Made by a program: the position numbers and the translations under genes. Positions 36,933-45,936 of a stretch of 64,000 nucleotides of DNA are shown piece after piece. Source of the stretch: Paenibacillus fonticola DSM 21315 (GTDB lineage: Bacteria; Bacillota; Bacilli; Paenibacillales; Paenibacillaceae); the NCBI RefSeq assembly GCF_000381905.1, contig NZ_KB907245.1:212640-276639 (forward strand). Reading direction: 5' to 3'. The first letter of the stretch is position 1; each line of letters begins with the position of its first letter. The notes under the pieces were generated by a model. That model saw only the letters and a list, made by a program, of their open reading frames with translations, searched no databases and had not been told where the DNA came from.

Positions 36933-39900
36933 TATTTCAACCTTCTGCGAATGTCGTTCAGCTTCGCGGTGACCTGTCTGTAGAACTGGTACATCTCTTC
37001 CCCGTTAGCCAACTCCACCTTCTCGTATTCCAGCGAGTCCCGCCCCTCCTGGAATTGTTCGGCCAGCTCATCCAGCGTTTGCAGCAGCGGCCCGACATCC
37101 TCGCTAGCCGTCAGTTCCGCGTCGCGGCGCGATGCTTTACGCATCAAGGCGCTGAGACTCTTCTCGTCCAATCCGCGGAAATGCGTGAACACTTCGTATT
37201 CCACGTAATTACGGCTCTTCATCAAATTGGCGAACGGCTCCCACGCCTCTTCCTCCGGATCACGGTCGTAGACGTAGAGGGCGCCTTTTTTCGCAATCGT
37301 GCCGGTGTAGATCGCCTCGATGAACTGCTCCAGCCACTTCTCCTCGTCCTGGTGCTGCTCCAGCACCGCATCGAGCTTCGCGGCCATCGCCGCAATCTCG
37401 TCGTACTTGGCGATCTCCTGCCGCACGCGGGCGATCAGCTCCGGAGAACGGATCAGGTTCTCCTTGGCCAGGTCCTCGCTGATGCTGCCGAAAATATCCT
37501 TGTCGCCCTCTTGCGGCAGCCCTTCAGCCAGCAGGCGTCTGAGCTCGACCACCGCACGCTTCACTTCGCCCAAATTCGGCTTCGGCGCGTCCAGGCGCAT
37601 GTCATAGGCCGCCAGCTTGCTCTCCAAATCGAACGGCTTCGTAAACACCGCCGAATAGCGGTTGCTCGTATTGTGGTCGGCGTCTTTTTCCACGATAACC
37701 TTCAGCTCAAGCGCTTTGGAAAACTCCTCGCGTACGCGTGCATTATAGCTCTGTACCCGCGAGTTGGCATACGTGTCGCCCCATGATTTCTCCGGGATCG
37801 GCGAAGGCAGGTACGTCCAGTTGTTCTTGTCCGTCTGCACCAGGTGGCGCCCGATTCCTTCCTTATCGAGAATCGTCCGCTCATAGCTCTCCTCATACAC
37901 CTTCAGCGGCGTATAGACGAACAGCGGCACCCCGTTGCGCGTATTCAGCCAGAAAATCCGGTTCTTCACTTCGCTTTCCTTGACCGTGAAATGCGATTTG
38001 CCGACCGCATTGTTCTGGTAGTTGCGGATCCCTTTGAGGATGCTCGGCGCCTGCACTGGAACGGAGACGAAGCCCCAGGAAGGGAAATGCAGATTGCCCG
38101 TGCTGTTCGACAGATGGAAGACCGGAACCGCCTCCTCATCCAGCTTGCTGGCAATGAAGCGCTCGACGAACTTCTCGATCGACTCGTCCTGCCCGTATTT
38201 GATGACCAGGAAATCCTCCATCGACTTCGTAATCAGATCGCCGAATTTCTCGCTCAGGAAGTCGGAGATGGAGCTAACAATATCGATCTCCTGCTCCTTC
38301 ACCCATTGGTTCGAATTGTTCAGCAGCTCCAGGGAGAAATCGCGGATCAGGTCGTCGACATCTTTCTTGTCCATGATGCCGCTGACGACACTGGAAATAT
38401 CCGGAACACTGACAATATTCCAGTAGTACGTCTTGTTGCCTTTATGATCGATTTGCTCATCGCCGCTCGTCAGAATGTCCCCGTTCTTGGCAAAAATCGA
38501 GCTCAGCGCGTTCAGAATTTCCGTAAATACGCTGTAAATCCGGTTATTTTCCTGATTCAACAGCTGGTACAAGTCCTCGTAAAATTCGATCATTTGCTCC
38601 GTGCGCTCCACGTCCGCATGCAGCCAATATTCATGAATTTTCGCCTCGATATAAGCGTTTTTCTTCTTCTCCTTGGAGACGAATGCGCTCTTCGCGTCGC
38701 CCAGCTTCTCGTGGGCATGATCCTGCGCCGCTTCGATATCGCGCGGAATGCGCAGCAGGTTCTCGCGCAGCGCCTCGATGTAGGACAGAAGCATTTTCAG
38801 CAGGCAGAAGCCTTTTTCCGTGTAGATCAAACGGGACACATAGAACGGGCCTTGCTCCGGATGGAGGAACAAGCGGCGGATCTGCTCGCTGAACTGCTCC
38901 AGCACCTCGCCAGGCAGCTGCTTCTTCGCCTTGATATATTCCTCTCTTGCCCGGGCCAGAAAAGTCTGCTCCAGCTCCGTATCCATGTTCACGACCTGGG
39001 ACTTCACCACATTGGCAAAGCTCAGCCGCTCGCTGTTCTCATAGCCGGGCAGCGGCTCGGGAACGCGGGACTCGAACGTCTTGATCATGCTCTCGAGGTC
39101 GATGCCCAGCTTGCGGGCAAACGTCTCGACATTTTCCTGGCTCGGCGCATGCTGGAACATTTTCTCCATTTTGCCGAACAGACGGTACGCCAAATACGTC
39201 GTCATTTCTTCGATCGGCAGCACCGCAGAGGAGGCCCCGATAATGTTGTATTCATAGTTCGCCGGATACATCTTGTTCATTTGCGCGATGTTCGTGCGAA
39301 TATTGCTGATATAGTCATGAATCGCAAATTCCTCGCCAGACTGCTTCTCTTCACTCGCCATAAAGTTCGTAATGTTCTCGGCGGTGACGTTCATGCAATA
39401 GTCATAGGCGTTCTCCAGCAGCTTGCCCTCGGTATTCGTCGCCGAGATCAAGTGGCACAGATTGAACGGCGGCAGCGGGGAATTAACGGTCAGAATGTTG
39501 CCGTACTGCTGCTTGAACCGCTCATTGCGGCTGTCCACGTTCATCCAGTAATCCAGCTCTTTCAGCGCCGCATAGCCGTTCTTCTTGATGTACTCGCGCG
39601 TATGCTCGCTCAGGCTCTTGTTGGACAGGTTGATGTCCGGCGTGAACAAATAGCCAAGCGTATTCACCCGGTCGATCCCGGCTGAGCCGTGATCACGCTC
39701 GATGATGCCCCGCACGATATAGGCGATGTCGAGGAAGCAGCCGCTTCCCGTTCCGCCGGACAAACCGGTCAGCAGGAATACCATCAGCTTCTTGTTCGTG
39801 CCTACCGACAGCGTTTTGATTTTCTTGTCGATCGCCTGCACGACCTGATTGATCTTCGTGAACAGCAGCAGCCGTCCGGCCTGCCGTACGCCTGCTGCCC

Positions 39901-40321
39901 CGTTCATGCCGTCGGTGATGCTGAGCTCCGGGGACAGCCAATCGGTAATATAGGGCTCCAAAATGCTCCGGTTCTGCAGCAGCCCGCCGATTTCCGGATT
40001 GGACAGCAGAACGAATTCATTGATCGGGTCGAGCCCGATTCCTTTGTACCGCTTCGTACGGTCCTGCTCGTTCGTCTCGAACGCCAGAAATTCCACGTTG
40101 TCAGGCTTCTCGCGCTTCTTCTTGGACAACGGGTCCTCCGGCAGCCTAAAGCGGCGGTTAATCTGATATTTCAAGCGAAGCAAAGCATCGATCCCCGTGC
40201 CGCCCAGGCCGATGATGAGGATCGGATTGTCGATCGTATCGACGCGGATTTTGTCGCTGACGATGCCTCCGCCTAGCGATACGTCCAATTGCTGGATATG
40301 CTCTCTGACTATCGGTTTCAT
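36932..40321 (-). CDS. Tubulin/FtsZ-like GTPase superfamily protein (Tubulin_2-like)
   Basis: 1129 aa. A Rossmann-type start IIGLGGTGIDALLRLK (about residues 35-50) and the tubulin signature LSGGTGSGCFLDIAY (about 186-200) give the two nucleotide-binding loops of the tubulin/FtsZ fold. An about 350-residue head is followed by an about 780-residue region with long charged helices not found in FtsZ or TubZ. This fits the large bacterial Tubulin_2 type proteins, whose function is not known. No membrane segment. I could not identify a clear catalytic T7 loop by eye, so polymerisation and hydrolysis are open. It is flanked by a vWA gene upstream and the 840-aa gene downstream, in one operon. A 613-codon open frame lies antisense within it. 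Confidence 0.85.
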   Translation of the reverse strand: MKPIVREHIQQLDVSLGGGIVSDKIRVDTIDNPILIIGLGGTGIDALLRLKYQINRRFRLPEDPLSKKKREKPDNVEFLAFETNEQDRTKRYKGIGLDPINEFVLLSNPEIGGLLQNRSILEPYITDWLSPELSITDGMNGAAGVRQAGRLLLFTKINQVVQAIDKKIKTLSVGTNKKLMVFLLTGLSGGTGSGCFLDIAYIVRGIIERDHGSAGIDRVNTLGYLFTPDINLSNKSLSEHTREYIKKNGYAALKELDYWMNVDSRNERFKQQYGNILTVNSPLPPFNLCHLISATNTEGKLLENAYDYCMNVTAENITNFMASEEKQSGEEFAIHDYISNIRTNIAQMNKMYPANYEYNIIGASSAVLPIEEMTTYLAYRLFGKMEKMFQHAPSQENVETFARKLGIDLESMIKTFESRVPEPLPGYENSERLSFANVVKSQVVNMDTELEQTFLARAREEYIKAKKQLPGEVLEQFSEQIRRLFLHPEQGPFYVSRLIYTEKGFCLLKMLLSYIEALRENLLRIPRDIEAAQDHAHEKLGDAKSAFVSKEKKKNAYIEAKIHEYWLHADVERTEQMIEFYEDLYQLLNQENNRIYSVFTEILNALSSIFAKNGDILTSGDEQIDHKGNKTYYWNIVSVPDISSVVSGIMDKKDVDDLIRDFSLELLNNSNQWVKEQEIDIVSSISDFLSEKFGDLITKSMEDFLVIKYGQDESIEKFVERFIASKLDEEAVPVFHLSNSTGNLHFPSWGFVSVPVQAPSILKGIRNYQNNAVGKSHFTVKESEVKNRIFWLNTRNGVPLFVYTPLKVYEESYERTILDKEGIGRHLVQTDKNNWTYLPSPIPEKSWGDTYANSRVQSYNARVREEFSKALELKVIVEKDADHNTSNRYSAVFTKPFDLESKLAAYDMRLDAPKPNLGEVKRAVVELRRLLAEGLPQEGDKDIFGSISEDLAKENLIRSPELIARVRQEIAKYDEIAAMAAKLDAVLEQHQDEEKWLEQFIEAIYTGTIAKKGALYVYDRDPEEEAWEPFANLMKSRNYVEYEVFTHFRGLDEKSLSALMRKASRRDAELTASEDVGPLLQTLDELAEQFQEGRDSLEYEKVELANGEEMYQFYRQVTAKLNDIRRRLK

Positions 40322-40340
40322 ATACGTTTCCCCCTCAAAA

Positions 40341-42158
40341 TTATACCAGGTACTCTATGAAAATGGTCTTATCGATCTGCTGCAGCGGCAGCGTAATCCG
40401 GTCCCCGCTCTTCAGCTCCAGTCCCGCGCTCGCATCCACGACCCGTCCGGACTTCTCAACCGGAACAGCCGAACCGTTGCGCAGCGTGATCCGGTCTCCC
40501 TTCGCCGGGGTAAAGACGACTTTCTCCGTCTCCTTCAGCTCCGGCGCAAGCTGCAGCAGCTGATGCAAATTGAACTTGCCCTTGAAGGCGGTCAATTTCT
40601 TATATTGCGGGAACGACTTCTCGTGCGTATTTTCATCGCGGATTTCAATGACGATTTGCCCAACGAAGCCGCGGTTCGCCTTCTTCACGGCCGCCGCAAT
40701 GAAGTAAGCGGCTGCCGCGAGAACAGCTGCGGCTATGGCCGAGATGACGACGGTAAGCCACGGAAACGGCTTCTCTTTCTCCGCCTCGGGGGCTGCCGGC
40801 GTTGTCGGTTTGGTTGCCCCAGCACCCCCGGAAGCAGCTTTGGCGCTAATCGTCACCGGCTCGGACTCCCGGTAGAAGCTGCGCTCCTCAGCGCGGATCT
40901 TCAGCTCGTAATCATGGGCTTCGGGAATTTCGAACGTCCCCTCGAATTTATCGCCCGTGTTGTTCAGCTTGATTTCTTCCGTCTGGCCGCTGTCCAGATC
41001 CTTCGCGAGCAGCACGGCGTTCATATTTTTGTACAGCTCGGCGGTTTGCAGCTTCTGGCCGTTGCTCGTCAGATACGCTCCGATCTGCACCTTATCGCCG
41101 CGCTTATGGCTTCCCGCCGCAATCGGCTCCATCTCCAGCTCCAGGTCGTAGTTGAAGATAAGATTAATGTCGATTTTATCCTTGGACGCCCCCTTGACCC
41201 GCAGCTTCCAATCGCCCTCGGACGGACTTAGCATCTTAATGAGGGAATAGCTCTTCGACTTCGACAGCAGCACATCATTTGACGGAACGGCCACTTTGTC
41301 CCCGGCGGGGTTCACCAGCTCCGTCTCGACCGGCTGTGCCGATATGATCGAAATGTTCGCCTCGAGCACGTTCGCATTCGGCACGTTGACCGTAACCTCC
41401 TGGAAGCTGCCGGTACCGGTCATGCTCTGGATCGGCACGATCTTCAGCTTCAGGTGGCTGGCGAATATTTCGCTAAGTATGCGCGGAAGGTCATCCGCCG
41501 TGCTGGTCGAGAAGGACTTGGCGGCCGTCTGGTTCGCCAGATCCTCGAGCGGCGCCTTGTTCAGCTTGCCATCGGCATTCAGCCCGATCGTATAGATCGG
41601 AATGCCGGCGGCCTTCGCTTCCTCAACCGCTTGATTCAGCTCCTGGTCGGAGGCGCTCTGCGTACGCCCGGAGCTTTTGTTGAAATCATTGTTGCCGTCC
41701 GCAAGCAGGACGATCATCGGCTCGTGGCTTGGGTCGGAGCCTTTTTGCAGCACCTTGACCGCTTCCTTGATCCCCACTGCGATATCGGTGTATGGCCCCC
41801 TGTCGAGGCCGTCGATGAAATCCTTCAAATCCTGCTTATCCCCGGGGGTTTTGATCTCAAGCAGCGCCTTCTCCCGCTGGACTTTGTCCGTATAGGCGAT
41901 AATGCCTACCTTGTCCCCCTGCGCGGACAACATGTCGATGAACATCTTCATCGCCTCGTTGCCGACTTTATTCGAGTCGCTCGTCTTCATGGAGTTGCTG
42001 ACGTCGATGACGAGCACCGCATCGATTCGTGAGCCGGGCTGCCCCCCCTGCGCTGCCGGCGCCGCCCCGTAAATCTCAGAGCCCAGCGTAGACATGAGTA
42101 ACCAAAAGACTATGAAAGCCGTTAATATACGTAAAGACTGCTTATAACGCTGCTGCAT
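40341..42158 (-). CDS. Secreted/membrane vWA protein with possible FHA-like C-terminus
   Basis: A 605-aa protein and first gene of the leftward arm. It has a signal peptide or N-terminal helix (about 10-30), a vWA domain with MIDAS DVSNS (about 52) and LLADG, a beta-sandwich region (about 230-440), a Pro/Ala/Glu linker, a second helix (about 470-495), and an about 100-residue C-terminal domain. The tail (GDRITLRNGSAVPVEKS ... LKSGDRITLPL) resembles the closing strands of an FHA or related beta-sandwich and would be cytosolic, with the vWA domain outside. Such a topology could pass an external signal inward. RBS AAAGGAG. It is divergent from the 42355 operon. Confidence 0.85.
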   Translation of the reverse strand: MQQRYKQSLRILTAFIVFWLLMSTLGSEIYGAAPAAQGGQPGSRIDAVLVIDVSNSMKTSDSNKVGNEAMKMFIDMLSAQGDKVGIIAYTDKVQREKALLEIKTPGDKQDLKDFIDGLDRGPYTDIAVGIKEAVKVLQKGSDPSHEPMIVLLADGNNDFNKSSGRTQSASDQELNQAVEEAKAAGIPIYTIGLNADGKLNKAPLEDLANQTAAKSFSTSTADDLPRILSEIFASHLKLKIVPIQSMTGTGSFQEVTVNVPNANVLEANISIISAQPVETELVNPAGDKVAVPSNDVLLSKSKSYSLIKMLSPSEGDWKLRVKGASKDKIDINLIFNYDLELEMEPIAAGSHKRGDKVQIGAYLTSNGQKLQTAELYKNMNAVLLAKDLDSGQTEEIKLNNTGDKFEGTFEIPEAHDYELKIRAEERSFYRESEPVTISAKAASGGAGATKPTTPAAPEAEKEKPFPWLTVVISAIAAAVLAAAAYFIAAAVKKANRGFVGQIVIEIRDENTHEKSFPQYKKLTAFKGKFNLHQLLQLAPELKETEKVVFTPAKGDRITLRNGSAVPVEKSGRVVDASAGLELKSGDRITLPLQQIDKTIFIEYLV

Positions 42159-42307
42159 AATTGTGCTCCTTTATTTTAATTTCAAATAGTATAATTGCAC
42201 TATAATCTTTAATCATTGTAATCAATATTCATTAAAAAAAGGTTAAGACGTTGTGAAAATTAGCTTTGATCCTTCGTCAAAATCTACCAAGCTAATCGTT
42301 GTTCATA

Positions 42308-42316
42308 TGATATAAT
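42308..42316 (+). promoter_or_regulatory. Extended -10 promoter of the rightward arm
   Basis: TGATATAAT fits TGnTATAAT, 38 bp upstream of the 49-aa gene. No good -35, as usual for extended -10 promoters. The 196-bp gap also holds the promoter of the opposite arm. Confidence 0.6.
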
Positions 42317-42354
42317 TAATACCTTCATAATTCAATTACGAAAGGAACCTGTGT

Positions 42355-42504
42355 ATGGTTACATACGGATGCCTGACCCTTTTGTTTCTATTCACTATTG
42401 TGAAGTCCATATTCTATTATACGCGTAAAGACCATATTATCGCCCCAGAAGAAATAGAAACGCAGCTGCTGCAGCTTATTAACCATGAAGAGAGTGTGCC
42501 ATGA
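42355..42504 (+). CDS. 49-aa membrane peptide of the GTPase/tubulin cluster
   Basis: A short gene: ATG at 42355 behind AAAGGA, one hydrophobic helix (about residues 6-22, CLTLLFLFTIVKSIFYY), then a charged tail (TRKDHIIAPEEIETQLLQ). Its stop overlaps the ATG of the next gene by 4 bp (ATGA), strong evidence for translation and coupling. No family recognised. It may anchor or assist the following membrane protein. Confidence 0.75.
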   Translation: MVTYGCLTLLFLFTIVKSIFYYTRKDHIIAPEEIETQLLQLINHEESVP

Positions 42505-43454
42505 ATAAGAAGAAGAATATCGTACTGCGCCCTCCAATAAAGACGAAATATGTCTATGAAAAGTTAAGATGCTGTAAAAATTGCCATAACTATACCGCGC
42601 TCCGGGAGGAGAAGTGTACGACCTGCGGCAAGCCTGCCCTTACTTCGGTTCAGGAGCTGGCACATAAAGCGGCCAAGCGTTCTCTGAGCAGTGATCTGCT
42701 GCTGGTCCTGCTGCTGACGCTGATCGCGGTCGTGTTCAGTCCTACCTTTCAGCTCATCGCCATTTCGGCGGCATCCGGGATTGCCATGATCACCCTGCTT
42801 CTTGTCGTGCAGCGCAAAGCGCTGGCGAGCCGGACCTCCATCGAGCTAAGCAAAATGTTCGTCCGCGACCGGGAGCGCATCACAAGCGGCCTCGTACGCA
42901 ATCTCGAGATCGCTGCGGCGCAGGAGAACGAGGCCCGTTCCTACGAATTGATGCGCGAGGTCGCCGTACTCATTCGCAACGACCATATTCGCAAGGTGCA
43001 AATTCTCCTGCTGCAATCCCTTGTGCTGCGCAAGGATATGGATCTGGAGCTGGAACCGCTGCTGCTCGCGGATTTCGATCCCGAGCTGGCCGCCTACATT
43101 GGTGAGCTTGCCAAAATCAAGCGGGAGCTCATCAAAGACCGGACCTTTCAATATGTCATCAAATACGAGCAAAAAATTGCGGCGATGGAACACGGGGATG
43201 ACATTCTTGCCGGTGTAGCGGGTGCAGCGGTGAGAATGAAGCGCTATGTGCTGGCCTATGCAAGCTTCCTGGCCCGTTATGCCCGCAAGCTGCCCAAAGA
43301 CCGGTTCCTCCGGCTGTACCGGATCGTCACAGAGAACCCCGATTTGAACTGGGGCGCATTAAAAGCGGAGGCAGCGCGGATCTATGAGGAGAAATACCAA
43401 TGGGATGCCGATTTTCAACAAATAAAGCCGAGGTCTGACATACATGACGTATAA
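42501..43454 (+). CDS. Zinc-ribbon membrane protein
   Basis: A 317-aa protein. Near the N-terminus CCKNC (about 24-28) and CTTC (about 39-42) form a zinc ribbon, followed by a two-helix hydrophobic hairpin (about 65-105) and a long helical C-terminal half rich in charged residues. No catalytic motif seen. The same combination of a zinc ribbon with a GTPase occurs in the opposite arm, which may indicate a shared docking mode. It overlaps both neighbours (4 and 11 bp), so the rightward arm is a tight operon. Confidence 0.75.
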   Translation: MNKKKNIVLRPPIKTKYVYEKLRCCKNCHNYTALREEKCTTCGKPALTSVQELAHKAAKRSLSSDLLLVLLLTLIAVVFSPTFQLIAISAASGIAMITLLLVVQRKALASRTSIELSKMFVRDRERITSGLVRNLEIAAAQENEARSYELMREVAVLIRNDHIRKVQILLLQSLVLRKDMDLELEPLLLADFDPELAAYIGELAKIKRELIKDRTFQYVIKYEQKIAAMEHGDDILAGVAGAAVRMKRYVLAYASFLARYARKLPKDRFLRLYRIVTENPDLNWGALKAEAARIYEEKYQWDADFQQIKPRSDIHDV

Positions 43455-45270
43455 AAAATGGTTAACCCTGCACCATCTGCTCATTTTATTATGTGTATTA
43501 ACGATTCCGCTGCTTTTATACAAAGGAATAGGAATTTCCAAAAAACTGAACACGATTCAGCAAGCGGAAGCCTTATATGAGGAAAAAAATCTGCTCGACG
43601 CCGAGACTTTATACCAGAAAGCGCGGAACAACAAGACGATTCGCTATAAAGAAGAGCTTATCGCCTCCCGGCTGGAAGAGCTCGCGCCGATTACGGCGAT
43701 GAAAGAAAACCTGTCCGATATTCTGGACCAAGCATCCGCGGCTGCGCGGAGAGACGATTTCGAGCGTCTGATGAGCGCATATGCCGACCTGCAGCAAGTC
43801 CGCGGCAGCTATATGACGCCCGAAGGGCCTTACAGCGAGTATAGCGAGTACTACAAACAGGTCTCTGAGCAGTTCGGCATTTCCCATAGCTTCATGGATT
43901 ATTTCAAACAGTTCCGCAATACGCTGCTGGAGGAACCGGAGCGCAATTTAGCGAACGGCAAATATGACGATGAGTCATTCAAATGGAAGCTGCTGCGCAT
44001 GCCCGCCCATTTTTTCGGAACGCAGCAGCAGTGGCTCGATGAACTGAATGCGGTTTTCAAGCAATATGATGAAGCCAAACTGGAGCGGATTGCGGCGAGC
44101 GGATATATCGAGGCCATGCTGCAGAACGCTTCGTCCATGGTGAAGCAGTATGAGGCCCATGAGCACGAGGCGCCTTGGGTTATAGCCAGGACGAACGAAT
44201 TGATGGATTCATTGCTGAAAAAAGAATGGGACAACAAGGATTACGCTGCCTTTGCCCTGCATTCCCGCCAATTCGAAACGTTCGCCAGCTCCGCGAGCCC
44301 GCGCTCCAAAGTGTTGGCCTATGCCAAAGACGGGATTGCCAAACTGCTCCGCTCCGCCAAAAAAAGCACGGCCAGCGGAAACTATCAGGAAGCGATTGAC
44401 CTGTATACAGCGCTCGGCAATTACCAGGATACCAAAGCGGAAATCCGCGCGACCGAGCTGGCCTGGACAGCCGCCGAGCCGGTGCGTCTGCTGCCGGTTC
44501 ACGGTGATGGGGAAGGTTATAAGCATTTTTCCGGGGGCACGAAAAAATTCGGCTCGAACGTTTACGTCGCCGCGACTGATGCGGGCAACCAATTGTTTTT
44601 TGGCCGGATGAACAGCGAGGAAGGCGTGCAAATTTTATCGAATCGCGACTTGGCTCCCCATGCCGAAATCCGCAGCCTGCGTATTGACCCGATTTTAAGC
44701 AGTTCGACCATCCCCGTTGTGGTCATCGAATCGGACTCGGCGGCGCGTGAGAGACTGTATACTGCTTTCGAAGTGCTGGAGGATCGTATTAGGGTGATGT
44801 TTTCGATCGAAGCGGACGACTTGATTGTTCAGTATGACGATACGCTGCATGTCGTGAACCCGCACGGTGAGGGCGAGGGCGAAACGGCCATATATGTCCG
44901 CTACGGCGATCACTTTGAGTTTACCGGAGTCAAGCAAACTTATGTAGATATTTCCGCCGACAATGTCGCCCTCTATCCCGGCACCCTTGTCCGTTTCACC
45001 AGCACCGTTGCGTCCCCGGGAACCGGAGAAGTGCTCGCTTTTGGGGAGAATAGCTATGTCATGCTGCAGGGCGATTTCACCTTCTACGAAGGAGAAGCCA
45101 CGGTCACCGGACGCTTCACGCATTACACCGAGCTGTATATGGAATCCCAGCAAAGCGAAACCACCGAAGAGCAGTACATCGGCTCGCCTGATGACTCCAT
45201 CATCGTTGGCCAGCCTGCGGGACAAATCATACGCATCCCTGTCGTCAAGGTGGAGTCCGTGAAGCAATAA
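43444..45270 (+). CDS. Membrane-anchored solenoid-like protein
   Basis: A 608-aa protein with one N-terminal helix (about 10-28), then about 330 residues of paired helices. Two TPR-like stretches stand out: AEALYEEKNLLDAETLYQKA (about 40-59) and a later NYQEAIDLYTALGNYQDTKA. The C-terminal about 270 residues are beta-rich with no recognised motif. With a single N-terminal anchor, most of the protein lies outside the membrane. It overlaps the preceding gene by 11 bp and ends the arm. Probably a scaffold of the complex; that is inference. Confidence 0.78.
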   Translation: MTYKKWLTLHHLLILLCVLTIPLLLYKGIGISKKLNTIQQAEALYEEKNLLDAETLYQKARNNKTIRYKEELIASRLEELAPITAMKENLSDILDQASAAARRDDFERLMSAYADLQQVRGSYMTPEGPYSEYSEYYKQVSEQFGISHSFMDYFKQFRNTLLEEPERNLANGKYDDESFKWKLLRMPAHFFGTQQQWLDELNAVFKQYDEAKLERIAASGYIEAMLQNASSMVKQYEAHEHEAPWVIARTNELMDSLLKKEWDNKDYAAFALHSRQFETFASSASPRSKVLAYAKDGIAKLLRSAKKSTASGNYQEAIDLYTALGNYQDTKAEIRATELAWTAAEPVRLLPVHGDGEGYKHFSGGTKKFGSNVYVAATDAGNQLFFGRMNSEEGVQILSNRDLAPHAEIRSLRIDPILSSSTIPVVVIESDSAARERLYTAFEVLEDRIRVMFSIEADDLIVQYDDTLHVVNPHGEGEGETAIYVRYGDHFEFTGVKQTYVDISADNVALYPGTLVRFTSTVASPGTGEVLAFGENSYVMLQGDFTFYEGEATVTGRFTHYTELYMESQQSETTEEQYIGSPDDSIIVGQPAGQIIRIPVVKVESVKQ

Positions 45271-45309
45271 AAGGGTTAAAAGACTGTGAGGGCTCGGAGT
45301 GGTTTTTAT

Positions 45310-45398
45310 GCTTGAGGAGCTCCGTGTGCTTGAGGCGTTCCGTTTGCTTGAGGAGTTCGTGTGCTTGAGGCGTTCCGTTTGCTTGAGGAGTTCCGCAG
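45310..45398 (+). repeat. 18-bp tandem repeat, five units in A-B-A-B-A order
   Basis: Units starting GCTTGAGG at 45310, 45328, 45346 (17 bp), 45363 and 45381. Variants GCTTGAGGAG..CCGTGT and GCTTGAGGCGTTCCGTTT alternate. Non-coding, just past the end of the tubulin/GTPase cluster. Alternation means the 35-36-bp pair was duplicated as a unit. Confidence 0.85.
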
Positions 45399-45430
45399 AT
45401 TGTCAGGATAAGCTATTTAAATGTATTTCA

Positions 45431-45537
45431 TGCAGTTAGCTCATCGGTTTTGGCCTTTTAGAGGGAACTAACTGCAAAACCTACATTTATTCTAAGCTAT
45501 TTCGAAGAATTAGCTCCGTTCAGATAAACTAACTGCA
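45431..45537. repeat. Intergenic palindromic element
   Basis: TGCAGTTAG (45431-45439) is the inverse of CTAACTGCA at 45468-45476 and again at 45529-45537. The two halves also share TTAGCTC words. It looks like a small imperfect palindromic repeat of the kind dispersed in Paenibacillus spacers. The rest of 45271-45878 holds no recognisable gene. Confidence 0.55.
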
Positions 45538-45878
45538 CGTTTTCCAGTTGACGCATGTATTTTTTTAAAAAGTGCTTAACTAGCTGTATAAAATACATTA
45601 CTTTTTTAATTACCTAGTAAAACCAGGGGATGGATAGCCGCCACCAACGATCTAACCATATCTAACAAACCATCGGTCCAACAATCAATGTGCTGAATTA
45701 ATGAAACAAAGCGCTGCAATATAAAAAAACCGCATTCTTGTTGGGGTAGACTCCATTTTTAAAAGACCGAGCCGAAAATGCAGGAACTCATCCGAATTTC
45801 TTCATCGTCAAATAACGTCGGAGAATACTGGAATACTGCACTATTGCCTTATTGACGAGTTTCAACAGACTTAAAAAA

Positions 45879-45913
45879 AGCTCTAAATCGTTCATTACGA
45901 ATGATTTAGAGCT
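45879..45913 (-). terminator. Bidirectional terminator
   Basis: AGCTCTAAATC...GATTTAGAGCT with an inner GTTCATTACGAAT loop. T-runs on both strands; the better one (TTTTTTT) is on the minus strand, after the FMN reductase gene. Confidence 0.85.
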
Positions 45914-45936
45914 TTTCTAACTTTAGCTTGCTGGAA

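Noticed and set aside
37844-39685. 613-codon open frame antisense to the tubulin-like gene
   Set aside because: Typical GC-driven shadow: no ribosome binding site, no recognisable domain, and the opposite strand has clear tubulin motifs.
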